From NCBI RefSeq assembly GCF_037893015.1, contig NC_133658.1:281714993-281778992 (forward strand): a DNA stretch of 64,000 nucleotides, written 5' to 3'. Under the pieces are notes generated by a model. That model had not been told where the DNA came from. It worked only from the letters and a program-made list of their open reading frames with translations, and did not search any database. This stretch comes from Macrotis lagotis. Taxonomy: Eukaryota; Chordata; Mammalia; Peramelemorphia; Peramelidae. Positions 41,301 through 55,200 of the stretch are shown here, one piece after another. Made by a program: the position numbers and the translations under genes. Numbering within the stretch: position 1 is the first letter of the stretch; the number at the start of each line of letters is the position of its first letter.

Positions 41301-42443
41301 TAATTACCTAGCTGTGTGACTTGGGCAAGTCACTTAACCCCACTGCCTAGCAAAAACCTAAAAAAAAAAAAAAAAGTAACACTGCTTTAGTTACAGTATC
41401 AAGATCCAGAGAAAAATTTGGAAATTACATGATTCTGGTTCTAGGTTCACTGACTCTTCTTTGCCATTGAACTTCAACTGACATTAGTTTTGCCAATAGA
41501 AGATAAGTTTCTGGAGAGCTTCTTTTCTTTGTTATCACTTCCTAGCACAATATTTTGTACATGTTAAGTGCTTAATAAATACTTGTTAAGTTGAATATAA
41601 AGCCAAATGAATAAATTCAGAATCTTAAAAAATAACTTGAATCCAAATTTAAATTTAATATATGGTACAATGAAAGCAACCAGACTCCCTTTAATTATGA
41701 AAAAACAAAACCAAGAATATTATAATATTACAACTAGCTATACCTGTACCCAGACATCATCGGAGCTGCTCTCCTCAAGGTATAAAATATCTATGGCAAT
41801 AGACTTTCTCCTTTCAAATAAATTGTGAAAACAAAGTTTGTTCAATGTTCTTAACCATTTCTTAAGACCTGAAGCAGATAAAGATAGCAATAGAGGGACT
41901 TTTGGCTATGTGAGGAAAAAGAAGTCAGACTACACATTTTCTCTGATCTCAACAACCTTTCAAAGAATTTGCCAAAGATAAAGTAATTGTCGCTGTCCAG
42001 GGCACCCTGAATCCAAAAGATTAAAAACAAAACCAAACCAGAAACTGTTCCGAGGGATGAGATTTCAAGGAAAATGGATAATTAAAAAAATAAGGCAACA
42101 GGAAAAAGTAAAGATCAGCAGTAGGGGTTAGCCTGCACCATGGAGCAGTACCCTCTATGACCCCTTCAAAAACTGCCACTCTACTGTGAGTGAAGGGAAA
42201 AGAGGAAGCTCTAAAAGACAGTGACAGAAAGTGCCCAAAGAGAGAGCCTAAAATGGATTACTTCTGACTGTATGACTAATATAGAGAAAACAAAAAGATT
42301 ACAAAAGATCTGAGTCTGAGAATGAGGATCTAGGGTAAACAGAAAGTGAAAATAGATAGTAAAGACAGTAAGAGAAATTCTTTTTGGAAAGATGCAAAAA
42401 AAAAAAAATCAAAGTTAAAAAACTAGTAAATAGGACTAGCTGA

Positions 42444-42512
<69 letters not shown>

Positions 42513-45500
42513 GGGAATCCACTTGTCTGAAAGGGAAAAAAGAGGGGAAAGAAATGCATAAGCAGATAAAAGGAGGGAGGAAAGAAAAACCAAAACCCTA
42601 AAGCAGAAATAAAGGAAAGGAAGGAAACAGGAAAGAGAGAAAGACAGTCATGGGAACTAGGTCACTTTAAAAAAAGACCAGTGTCACCAAAGGAACATAT
42701 TATTGTGTTTACAGCAAAAGAAGGAAAAAACAAAACAAAACCATAATTTGGAAAAAAAAAACAATTTTAGAGATTGATGTTAAGTTCAACTTAACTCTTT
42801 TAATTTTAAATGTGAATGAATTAAACAACAAAAAAACAAAAAAGAAACAGATCTGAGGATAAAACAAAATTCTACATTCTGTTGCCTCCAAGAAAAATAT
42901 TTTGAAAAATAAAGACATACACACAAAATAAAATTTAGGGAATGGAGAAATATTTTCTATGCATTAAGTGAATTCAGAAAGCAGGAGAAGACAACATGCT
43001 ATCAAACAAAGCAAAAAACATATTCAAAAAATAAATGAGGAAATTATATTATACTGAAAGGAATTACAGAAAATAAAGTGATATCAACATATATACTCCA
43101 TATACTTTTGCATTCAAATTCATAAAAGAAGAAATAACTGAGTTTCAAAAAGACACAAACGGTAACACAGTTGGTGACAGAAGATTTCAATATCCCTCTG
43201 TCAGTGCTGGACATATCTCACAGAAGGACAACTATATTAGCAAATATGGAGCTTACCAAATTTCTTGAGAAAATAGCATTAGAAGATTTGTGGCATCTTC
43301 TAAATGGAATAACAAAAGAATACACATTTTTCTCTGCAACACATCAAACTTTTACAAAAACTGACCATGTAATAAGACACAGAGATATTGCATACAAATG
43401 TAAAAAAAGACAGAAACAATAAATTTATCCTCTACAGACTAGATGCAATAATAATAGAAATTGGTTCTGGAGAAATAAAAAAAACTACAGACCCAATCGG
43501 AGACTTCATCTTAAATAATGAGTGGACCAAAGAACAAATCTCAGAAACAATAACTATGTAAAAGAAAATTTTAATGATGGAACCATATACCACAATTTCT
43601 GGAATGCAGATAATGTAGTCCTTTAGGAGAAAACATTCTTGTAATCATATATCACCAAAATAGAAAAAGAGAGAATTAAAGAAATGAATATCTACAAAGA
43701 AACCTAAAACCAAGCACAAAAGAAGAGTTATTAAGAATTAGAGAGATAATAGATGAATTGGGGAAAAAAATTAAACTAATAAAACTAAAAGCTGGTTCTT
43801 TGAAAAAACTAATAACATTTATAAACCCTTAGCTAATCTGATTAAAAAGAGAACAGAAAATCAATTAAATCAATTAAAATTAAATCAATTAATAACAATC
43901 AATTAAAAATAAAATCAATAAAATGCCAACCAAAAGAAAAAATATACAATCAGAATATACAATGCACAGTTATATGCTAACAAAACTAATAACACAAAAG
44001 AAATGCCTTTAAAAAATAGAAACTACTCAAACTATCAGATCTGACAGAGATCTTAAATAAAACGATCACAGAAAAGTTACTAGAGAAACTACCAAGAAAC
44101 TACCAAAGGAAAATAAATTGCTGGTCCCAAGGAATTCAGAGGTGAATTCTACCAAACTTTTGAAGAACAATTAGTACTAATATTTTACAAATCATAAACT
44201 GAGAAAGAACCTTAATTGAATTCTCTTATGAAATAAATATAGTCCTAAAATTTAAGCCAGGGAAATATAAAACACAGAAGGAAAACTTTGGTCAGTTTCA
44301 TTAAAGAACATTGACTCAAAAATTTTAAAATACAAATTTACCACACTGCCAAAGGGGTCCATGACACAAAAAAAGTTAAGAATCTTTGTTAAAAGTTCAA
44401 TCCATACCAGAAGAGGAAATTAGCTCCATAATAACGCCCCCCCCAATTAGTTGGTCATACTTTGCTTAAAGATTTTCAGTGGAGAACCCATTTCCCTCCC
44501 ACTCCCCATTTGAATAGCTCTAATTGTTCTTAAATTTTCTTTAACCTTAAATTACAAATTCCTAACTGCACTTCAGATCCACTATACCTAATTCTGCCCT
44601 CTGGGGCCAAGTGTAATTCAGTGACCTTCAATAATAGTTGTTAGAAACATGAGAAAAAAATCACAAATCTATAACTGGAAGGAAATATAAGAGGTCATCT
44701 AGTACAACCTTCTTGCCAACTCGGGATAATGTAATAGAGGTAAGATTTAAATTTAGAGCTTCTGAGTCTAGATCCAGTATTCTTCCCACTCTATTATGCT
44801 ATTTCTCCAAACCTTGATGACTAACAATAAGATCAACAATTCTCAGACCCTCTTGTAATGCAGAGGGTTCTCCAAGTTTTAAGTTCAGAGTGAGGACTAA
44901 AATTCCTCTCTGGCTGAGACTCTTGCTTGATCTCTACTGTTTTTATTTTTTCCTGAATAGCTTTGAGATCCACTAAATAACAAGCCCTCAATATTTTCAG
45001 ATAATGAATAGGAAACATCATGGTAGAATAAAAACACTAGAACTTGCCTGAACTGATACTGAGTGAAGGGAGCAGAACCAAGAAAATATCATACACATTA
45101 ACAACATTTTGAGATGATCAACTATGGTGGATGCAACTCCTTTCAGCAGTTTAGAGATCAAAGACAATCCCCACAAACCTACTAAAGACAATGCTGACCA
45201 CATCCAGAAGGAAAAAACTATGGAGTCTGAATGCAGAGCAAAGCATATTATATTCACTTTTTAAAAACTTCTTTTATGTTTTTCCTTTATTTCTCATGGT
45301 TTTTCTTTCTCCTAAATTCTAATTCCTCTTTTATAATATGACTAATATGAAAATATATTAAACATGATTATGCATGTACAACCTTTACCAGTTTTACCAG
45401 ACTGTTTCAAATCATGTTCCAGATCCATTATACCAGATTGTATGGGGAGGGGGAAGGGAGGATGATTGAAAAATGTAGAACTCAAAAATTTGCATATGGA

Positions 45501-46169
45501 TGAATGTTGAAAACTACCTTTACATGTAAGTGAAAAAAATAGAATAAAAAAAAAGTCTAGAGTGGTAGTCAAGGCAACCGGAGTTTAGCTGCCACTTGAT
45601 TTCTTTGGCGAATCATTTTATCTCTCTAAATCCATGATCTCTATTATAAATGGTATGGACTAATTAGCTTTCAAGTTTCTGATCAGTTCTAGGATTCTGT
45701 TCCACAGAGTACTTTCAATGGATTGGTAGTAGTGGTAGTGGTGGAGGTAGTGGTAAGTAGTGGTAGTGACAGCAGCAGCAAATGGCATTTATTAAATGAT
45801 TTAAAATTTTACTTGTATTATCTTATTTGATCCTCACAACATTTTGTTATCATAATTTTATTGCTGAGGAAACTGATCACATAGCTAGTAACTTAGGTAG
45901 GATTCCTGACTTCAAGTACAATATTCTTATTACAATATTCTTTATTACAACACAATAAAAATATATTTTATGAAATTTTAGAAGGTACTGATAATATTTC
46001 ATAAAAGTCCTTTGCTATCTAATAAGAAGAAATACTTTATAGAAGGTGAATCAATTGGGCTCCTGTGACTATTGACTATTAGGCTGCTTCACTTTCTGGA
46101 TCTCTATCTAATTCCCTAAATAGCTATTATTTAAAGGGTTTTCAATATTCCTTAAATCAATCTCAATCT

Positions 46170-46209
<40 letters not shown>

Positions 46210-49200
46210 CCTCCCTCCCTCCCTCCCTTCTCAGATACCAATGAGTGGTAATCCTCACAGGGTTATTAATATTCCTAGTGAAGTCCTCTCTGGGTTAAGA
46301 AACATTAAGAAAAGCAAACTATTATTAATATTGGACTATTCCTAGAAAGACCTTGCATTCCAAAAGGGAAGCTCATGAGCCACCTGCTTTATAAGACTAT
46401 TTTTGCAAACTGGTAGGACAGTCTAACCATAGATATTACTTCATTAAAATAGTGATGAAGGTCCCAAGTTACCTCACCATCTGGTGGGAAAAAATATTAT
46501 GAAAACTTTTCATTCTTTTCTTTGTGCCTGTTGCTGGGGTAGATTTTCCTCGAATAAGATTTTACCCTCGAAAAAGATTTTACCCTCGGAGACCCAACCA
46601 ATGGGTTAAAGGAGAAAGTGGTTAAGAAAGAGGGGGGCGCTGCGTTAGGATTTGTATAATCTTGCTTGACTGTCTTTAGGGTCAGCTCTTTGATCATGAG
46701 TCTGCCCCTGTCTCGAGAAAAGCAAATAAAAACTTTCTTTTGCTCAGACCAGTTCCTGAAGATTTTGCTTAGTGTATTTTTATCACACAAACTATGGAGG
46801 TTAATATGTCTATATGAACTAAATATAAGGATTAACTTAGTTCATACAGAATTTCTTTTTATATTAAAAGTTCATATGGGGCAGCTAGGTGGTACAGTGG
46901 ATAGAGCACCAGCCCTGGAGTCAGGAGTACCTTAGTTCAAATCTGGCCTCAGACACTTAATAATTCCCTAGCTTGTGTGGCCTTGGGCAAGCCACTTAAC
47001 CTACCATTGCCTTGAAAAAAACCCTAAAAAACAAAAAGGTCATATATACATGAAGTTGCATTTAAGTAGCAGTTAGATGTACAATAGGACTAATTTAGCA
47101 TTTGCTTATAGTGTCCATAATATTGATCACCTTCTCTGTCCTTTTTTCCTTCCCCCCATTCCTTGTGTTCATCTTTTCTTTAATAGGTTCCCTCTTTTTC
47201 TCCTTCATTCATTTAATTATTTGCCCAGCAATATGCAGACAGTTTAAAATATAGAAAATACAAAAAAAAATGCATTCTCCCTATCTAGAGCACAAAATGG
47301 GAGTTGGTAAATAATCCAACAAATTCACTTCAATAAACCTTTATTAGGCACCAACTATGTGTGCTAAGTAGGATAGGAAGGGAAATGCAAAAATAAGTAA
47401 GATATAGTTACAGCATATGTGGAGCTTCTAGGAGGGGGAACAAACAAATAGCTAATATAAATTTTAACACAAATGCATTAGGGGTGCATAAAATAAAATA
47501 AAATGTGATATGAGAGCTGAGGACAAGTATTTTTATAAACTATTTTCATAAAAAATTTTAAAAAAGTATTTTTTATAAATTTTCATGTATCATTTCTATA
47601 GAATAAATCAGTTTTAAAAAAATGTTTATAAGTTAAACAATTAAGTACAGTTCAGGATATGTTACACTATAGAATGTGTGACTGAATGTTAAATCAATCA
47701 ACCAGACCACAAGCAAATATTAAGTTCCCCACTATGTAGCAAGCACAGTGCAAGGCGTGAATGATACAACAATTCCTTCCCCCACCCCCCACATCAGGAA
47801 CTCAAATTCCATTGGAGCGAGGGGAAAGAAAACAAGGGCACATCTAAGTAAATATAAATGACAAAATTAATATAAAATACACTGAAGGGCCTCATGTAGG
47901 AGATAGAATGTGAACACTGAAGAGAGGATAGAGAATCTAAGAAGCAGAGATGAGGAGGGATTGCATTCTAAGCCTGGGGAACTTTGCATGATTATGAGCA
48001 GCAAGTATGCCAGCTGGAAGAGAAGGTATATGAAGAGATAGGTTCGATCACCAGTCTAGAGAGATAGGTTAAATCTCATTGTGAAGGGCTTTAAATGCCA
48101 GGGGAGTTTGTACTTGATCTAGAGATAACAGGGAGTCCCTGGAGTTTCCTGAGCAATATGGTCAGACTTTCTTTTTATGTCACTTTGTCATGTGTGGACC
48201 GTGAATAAAGTGGCAGACCAATTAGAAGGCTACTGCCAAGGAAAGAGTTAATGAGGTCCTAAATAGGGTGGTGACTCTGTAAGTCAAGAGGAAAAAAGAA
48301 ATACAAGAGATGCTATAGATTCAATACAAATCAACTGACTGGATCCAGATTATAAGCAGAGAAACAAGAACCAAAAATTACTCCAAAGAACACTGTACAC
48401 AGTAATAAAATTGTAACAATAATCAATTGTTAAAAGGCTTAGCCATATATAAATACGACCATCTACAACAACTCCAAAGGACTCATCATGAAAAATGTAA
48501 ACCACTTCCAGCGAAAGAGCTGATAAACTACCAAAAGGCAGACTGAAACATTTTTTTCCACTCTATTTTTCTTGCCCCCTATCCCATGGCTAATGTAGAA
48601 ATATATTTTGCATGACTTAATATGTAGAATAGTTATATTTCTAGCCTTCTCAATGAGTGGGGAAGGGGGCTTAAGAAAGATTATTTAGAACCGAAAATAA
48701 TTTTTTAAAAATAACTTCAAGGTTGTGAATGTGGGTGAGTTTCAAAAGAATAATAGTGCTCTCAAGAGAAATAGGAAAGTTGAGAAGCATGGATAAAGAC
48801 TATGAATTCTGCTTTGCTGATCTTGAGATTTTAAAATGCAGGGCTGGGACTCAGGAGAAAACTGAGGGCTATATATATAAGGAACTGGGAGTGATCTGTG
48901 TAGAGACTATCATAGTTGAACATAATGAAATCACTAAGAGAGAGAAGGACTAGTAGAGTCTTAGGTTAAAGACATTTAGGAGGTGGGATATGGATTATAT
49001 CCCTTCAGACAAAGGAGAACAAGAGGCAGTAACCAAACAGGTAAAAGAGCTAAGGGAGAGAGATGTGTCATGAAAACCCGGAGATGAGAGATCAACAAAT
49101 ATCAAATGCTGGAAACAGGTACAGAATAATAAATGAGAAAGGGGTTTGGCATTTAAGAGATCATTGGTAACCATGGGGAAATCACAGAATCTGAGCTGGA

Positions 49201-52200
49201 AGGAATCTCAGAGGTTATCTACTTCAAATCATACCAGAAAGAAATCTTTACTCTAAAATATGACAAGAAACCATCTTTAAAGTCTTACAATAAGGGAAAA
49301 CTCACAATCTCATGAGGGATTCCACTTTTGGAGAATTCTAATTGTTAGAAAAATTTTTGTTCCTGGGCATAAAGTATAAAAGGCTTTTTGCATCATCGTC
49401 TACCTATTACTCTAGATCTACCTTCTGGGATTCAAACAAAACAAGTATAATTATTCCTCTTCCATATTTTAGCCCTTTAAATACATGAAGATAGCTATTA
49501 TGTTCTCCTTGAATCTTTCCTGAGACAAATATTCCCAAGTTTCTTCAACCAATCTCCACTTGACATGAATTCAAGGCCCTTCACCAAACTGGATGCCTTT
49601 ATCTCATGATTTTCTAGCTTAACAACAACTTTTTAAACCTGTGACACCAAGAGCTAAACATAACACTCCAGATGTGGAATGATTAGTGTAGAGTAAGAGG
49701 AGCTAACACTTCTTTATTCTTCTTTTAACCATTAATTTTCTTTTTGTTGCCACATTATGCAGAGGACTAATATTAGGTTTATAATTTGCTAAAACTAAAA
49801 GATTTTTATAGATATGCTCTTTAATCATGCCTCTTATAAAATTTATTTTTTGAACATAAGTATAAAGCTACATTTATTCCTATTGAATTTTATTTTAGCT
49901 CTAGCTGATATTGACCACTGTCCAATAGGTTAGCTAGCTGCAAATCTGATGACCATACCATCTATATCTTTATACAAGTCAATGATAAAAAGAAGAAACA
50001 GTGTGTGGGGGGAAGCACAAATATCTGGGGATCTCTTGCCAAACTTGACACTGAACCATTAACCACCATTATTTGAGTCTAGGAATTCAACCAGATCTGA
50101 ATCCATCTAATTTTATTATCCTCTAATCCACCAGTTTTTTCAATCTTCTTCAGTTTTGATGCCAGACTACAAAGGGTTGAGAATTTAATAAGGGGAGAGT
50201 AGGCAGAAATAAAGTAAATGTCTCAGCTTCTCTAATACTAGCTCCCTTTCCTGTAAATACTCATTCCTGTCTCCAACCTCATCTCATTCATGTCCCCCTC
50301 TTTCCTGCATTTTTTTCCATTTCCTCTTCTCCTTTTCCATTAATTTTTCTCCCTTGATCCTCTCACCCAGTATTCAAGTCATACCAATCCTGCCACTGCT
50401 TACCAGAGAGGAAAAAAATTAGAAGCAAGGAGAAAAAAAAGGAGAGTCTCACATAAGCTTGACAAAGGTATTATTCTGCCTATGGATCCTTGTCATTGTC
50501 ACAAAACAATTCAATTTCACAAATACTTATTAAGCTCCAGCTATGTGGAGAGCACTATGCTAGGGGTTCAGGGAAACAAAAGACAAAAACAGTTCTTACT
50601 CCAAGAAATTTGTATTCTATATAGAGGGAGAGGTGATACAGTAAATATGCCTAAGTAATTTGAGGAGGGAGAAAACACTAATAAGTGATGAAGAAAATCT
50701 TAAGGATCTCCAGAGGGGGTAGTACCAAAGCTGAGTTGAGCTAAAGGAAGATTCTGAGATTTGAAATAAGGAGGGGGGGAAAAAGCATTCCAAGAATGGG
50801 GGAGTTTTGTGCAAATGTACTGAAGTAGGGGATGGGAGATGAAAGGCTAAATGAGATTGGGGAATATTCTGGTGACTGAAAGGGACTGATATGAAATAAA
50901 GCTGGGAAAAGTAGGGTGAAACCATATTATAGAGGGATTTAAAAACCAGATACTAGAGTTTGTTTTTTTATCCTGAAAAGTAAAGAGTCACTGAAACTTT
51001 TTAAGCAGAAGAATAACGTAATTAGACTTGTATCTTAGGAAGGTTCTTTTGAAAGTTTTGTAGAGGATGAGTTCACTCAAACATTCAGTTCTCCTCACCT
51101 AAATCCAATTCACTTGCTTGCCATGGCATCTCATTCCTGGTGTCATGGACCTCTTTAAGAATGAAGAACAAACAATAACGTACCTGAGTAGTAGGAGCTG
51201 CCCTACTTGCTGGCCAGATGGGCACCACAGTTGTCTGTCTGTCTGTCAGAATGAAATAGTAACTGTTTCTATTTTGGTTAGAATCTCTTAGGGTCATCCC
51301 CTATCAGATTGATTTTTTTTTTTGGAGTGGGTGAAAGAGGTCATTCTTTACTTCTTTTATTTTTTTTAACCTAGTCTAATCACTAATGCCGCAGTCAAAT
51401 TGAGATCTGTTAATGATCTTAGCTTAAAAAGGCCAAAATATTCCACTACACCCAGAGGTCCATCTCCAGTCATTTGTATCCAAATCTGGGCACTAAACCT
51501 AGATGACTCCAGAGAAGAAAGTGAGGCTGATGACTTTGCCCAGACTTCTCTCCCCTTGTATACTATGGCAACACATTCCTTATATCATGATCCTCTTCAG
51601 TAATGAGGGACAAACAACATATTAACACTGAAATTCTCACAGGAAATTTTATTTTCAGTATGCCAAGCAGGCAACAATAGGTAATATCTATTTGATATGA
51701 CTTTCATTTTTTCCCCTTCCACTTCCACAGCAGTTGGATAACTATTACAAAATAAGCATGCATCGCAAATTGAGTTAGCCACTACTGCTCCAGGCCAAAT
51801 AGTCTACAATGAATAGTATTTTATTATATGACAGGAATAAACCCTATCAAAATAAATACTGGAAAAATCCTTGGCTATAGTACATAGTAGATTTTTTGTT
51901 AGCTTAGTCTACCTTCATCTGAAAAAGTATTAATGCTATTTCCAAATAAATCCAGAGTTCTAGAAAAATTACGGGATTCCAGTATATCATTCATAAGAAA
52001 AAAATCAATCAGCAAAATGTTAACGGCACAGGTTTTGAAGTCAGAGGACCTGGATTCAAATTCTACCTTCACTTAGGACCATTGTGTCCTTGGGTAAATT
52101 GGTGCTGTTGTTTGTCCTTCATTCTCAAAGAAGACCATAACATGCACATATACTGGATATGGGTGAAGGGGTTGCCATGCTAAGTCATCAGCCTCACTTG

Positions 52201-55200
52201 CTCCTCCAGAGCCATCTGGGTCCAGGAGTCAGATATGAATCAGGATGACTGGAGATGGCCCTGGATGCAAGGCAATCAGAGTTAAGTGACTTGACCAAGG
52301 TCACATAGCTAGGAAGTGACAAGTGTTTAAGATCCACATTTGAACTCAGGTCCTCCTGACTACAAGGCCAGTGCTCTATCCACTGTACCACCTAGTTGCT
52401 ACTCTTGGGTGAATTACTTCTCTCAGATTTTCAATTTCCTCATTTGGGCTAAGATGTAGTTTTAAGGTCCTATCTAATAGATCTCTATGAGTCATGGATG
52501 GAAAAGAGTTTTTGCCCTGGGTAGATTCAGTTCCTAAGCTTCTAAATCACAGTTCTTTCTGAATAGCTCTCATTTTACTGAAGATATAAAATTATGCAAA
52601 CAAAAGTAAAAATGCAAATAAAAAGGACCAAGTGATCAACATGTCAGTGTTCCCAAAAGGCCTGAGACCTATTAAATTTCATGCTCTGAATTTCTAATAT
52701 CAGTGAGAATATTCAAAATAAATACCAATCTTGACATACATTCTGTCATGATCATATTTTCTCTCCCCAGAAAAGGGGGGGATTCTGTAAAACACAATTT
52801 ATAAACCTAGACATTACCATATTATTTTTAGGAGTGAAGAGCAGCACAATGGATAAGTTGCTGTTCTAGAAGTCAGGAAGATCTAGTTCAAATTCCACCT
52901 CAAGATATATACTTGTTCGGAAGCTTAGTTAAGTCACTTAACCTCTCTTGGCCTCAGTTCTTCATCTATAAAATGAGGGAACTGAACTAGATAGTTTCTA
53001 AGATCCTGTCCATCTCAAAGTCTAAGATCAAATGAGACCCAAGGTTGAGTACTGACTCTACTCCTTAATAAAGGAGCTTGTTACCTTCCCTTTATGGGTC
53101 TCTGTTTCCTCATCTTTAAGACTGAATTAAGAGGGGGGTTGAATGAAATTATCTTTAAGGTAATCTTTCAGGTCTAATATTTCAAGTGCCAAACAAAACA
53201 GCTGAGTCAACTCCTCCCTGCCAGAAAGGTCATCAAAGGTTTCTAGAACAAGCCTATTATGCAACGTTTGAACTTACTCATTTATACTTTTGTAATCTAA
53301 AGAAGCCAGAATTATCTCAGCTATAAAACCCAATCCCCTATAATATTGTTTTATCCCCCCATAATCAAAAAAGAACAAGATTCTACAACATTCTTATCAC
53401 TGTCACAATTAAAGATGTATTATAAAGAACCTCAAGAGGACTAAAATAAATAAAATGATCATTTGCAAGAAAAAAAAGGTACAAAAGTCCTTTCTTGGAT
53501 TAAAAAAAACAAACTGTTTATTTGGCAGAGGATAAAGGGAAAGGAAAAAAAAGAAAGCACCAATTTGTTTTAAGTCTCTTGCCTACTAGGGAAGGTATAT
53601 AATTAGAGGCAAGTTCAACACTCAGAAAACAACCCTGAGCAAACCTCATTCAAGGTGAAAAAAAAAAAAGAGTTCCTTCTTCAGATGAATTTAAATAGTT
53701 TTAAAACAACAGTAACTTTTTACTGAAGGTTTTTCAATGTTTCCCCTAATTTAAAAGATAGATTTGTAAACAGGTAAAGGAAAAGAGCAGAAAGCAAAAG
53801 ATGAGGAGGGGAGGGGAAGAAGGTATAACTCAGAGGATTCAATAGATCAAAATGTTAAACTAGAAACCAAAGAAGTAATCAACTCAAAAGATCTGTGGAA
53901 AGGGACCACCTAAAGAAGGGTTTTAAAGATCTCTCATCATCCCTTTATTAGTACATCTTTAAAACGGTTTTTGGGGAGGTTCCTGCTATCTCTTGTGAAA
54001 GGAGACATGCTTTTCCACAGATCTTTTGAATATATGTGTGTGTGTGTATACATATGTGTGTGTATATATATATTCTGTCATACTTCCTCCAAAACCCAAA
54101 TCTGGGTATTTGCAAATTGAGGTCTGTAGATTTTATTTTGCCCTAACAAGTCAAGAAATCCATCAAATGGCTATATTCTCAGTGTAGATCTCTGGGGTAG
54201 TTGAGAAGAGAAGGAATTTCAGAGAAGAGAGATAAGCACTTATTGACAAGGTCAGATGTACCCATAAGTAAAAGATTGTGTTGAGAAGTCCCAGGTTGGA
54301 AGGTATTGAGAACTGGGAATGAAGTGCCTGGGAATTCTACGGTACAAAAAAATCTGGAATTCTCTGAAAACAGGGAGGGATTCTGAATAATGCAGATCAC
54401 CTGGTTGGGGAGCTGAGAACTTGGCAACATGTGGTACAATGATGAATAGTGAACTACTTGGAACCAGGGGCTTAGAAAAAGACTCAAATACGGAGACAAG
54501 GGGGTGAGGGTGGGAAGGAGATTCTACATACTATAAAGGAAAGATATTAGGGTGGGAGAGAGAAATGACAGAGCGATACCTATTAGAGTGCAAGCAAGAG
54601 ATCCTCTTATTATGGTCATGGATCCTAGTGGTATAAGGCAGAGGTTGGGACCAACCAGGACCTCACAGATCACAGGGATCGGGACCAACTCAGACCTCAC
54701 AGATCACAGGGACTGGTACCAACTCAGCCTCACAGATCACAGGGATCGGGACCAACTCAGACCTCACAGATCACAGGGACTGGGACCAACTCAGCCTCAC
54801 AGATCACAGGGATTGGGACCAACTCAGACCTCACAGATCACAGGGATCGGGACCAACTCAGCCTCACAGATCACAGGGATCGGGACCAACTCAGACCTCA
54901 CAGATCACAGGGATTGGGACCAACTCAGTACAGGGACTGGGACCAACTCAGACCTCACAGATCACAGGGACCGGGACCAACTCAGACCTCACAGATCACA
55001 GGGATTGGGACCAACTCAGACCTCACTGATTACAGGGACTGGGACCAACTCAGACCTCACTGATTACAGGGACTGGGACCAACTCAGACCTCACAGATCA
55101 CAGGGACCGGGACCAACTCAGACCTCACAGATCACAGGGATCGGGACCAACTCAGACCTCACAGATCACAGGGACTGGGACCAACTCAGACCTCACAGAT

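Noticed and set aside
43171..43422. 83-codon frame as a host gene
   Set aside because: It is the L1 ORF2 endonuclease relic; the reading frame breaks on both sides where L1 sequence continues in other frames.
52194..52391. 65-codon minus-strand frame
   Set aside because: Lies completely within a tRNA-derived SINE.
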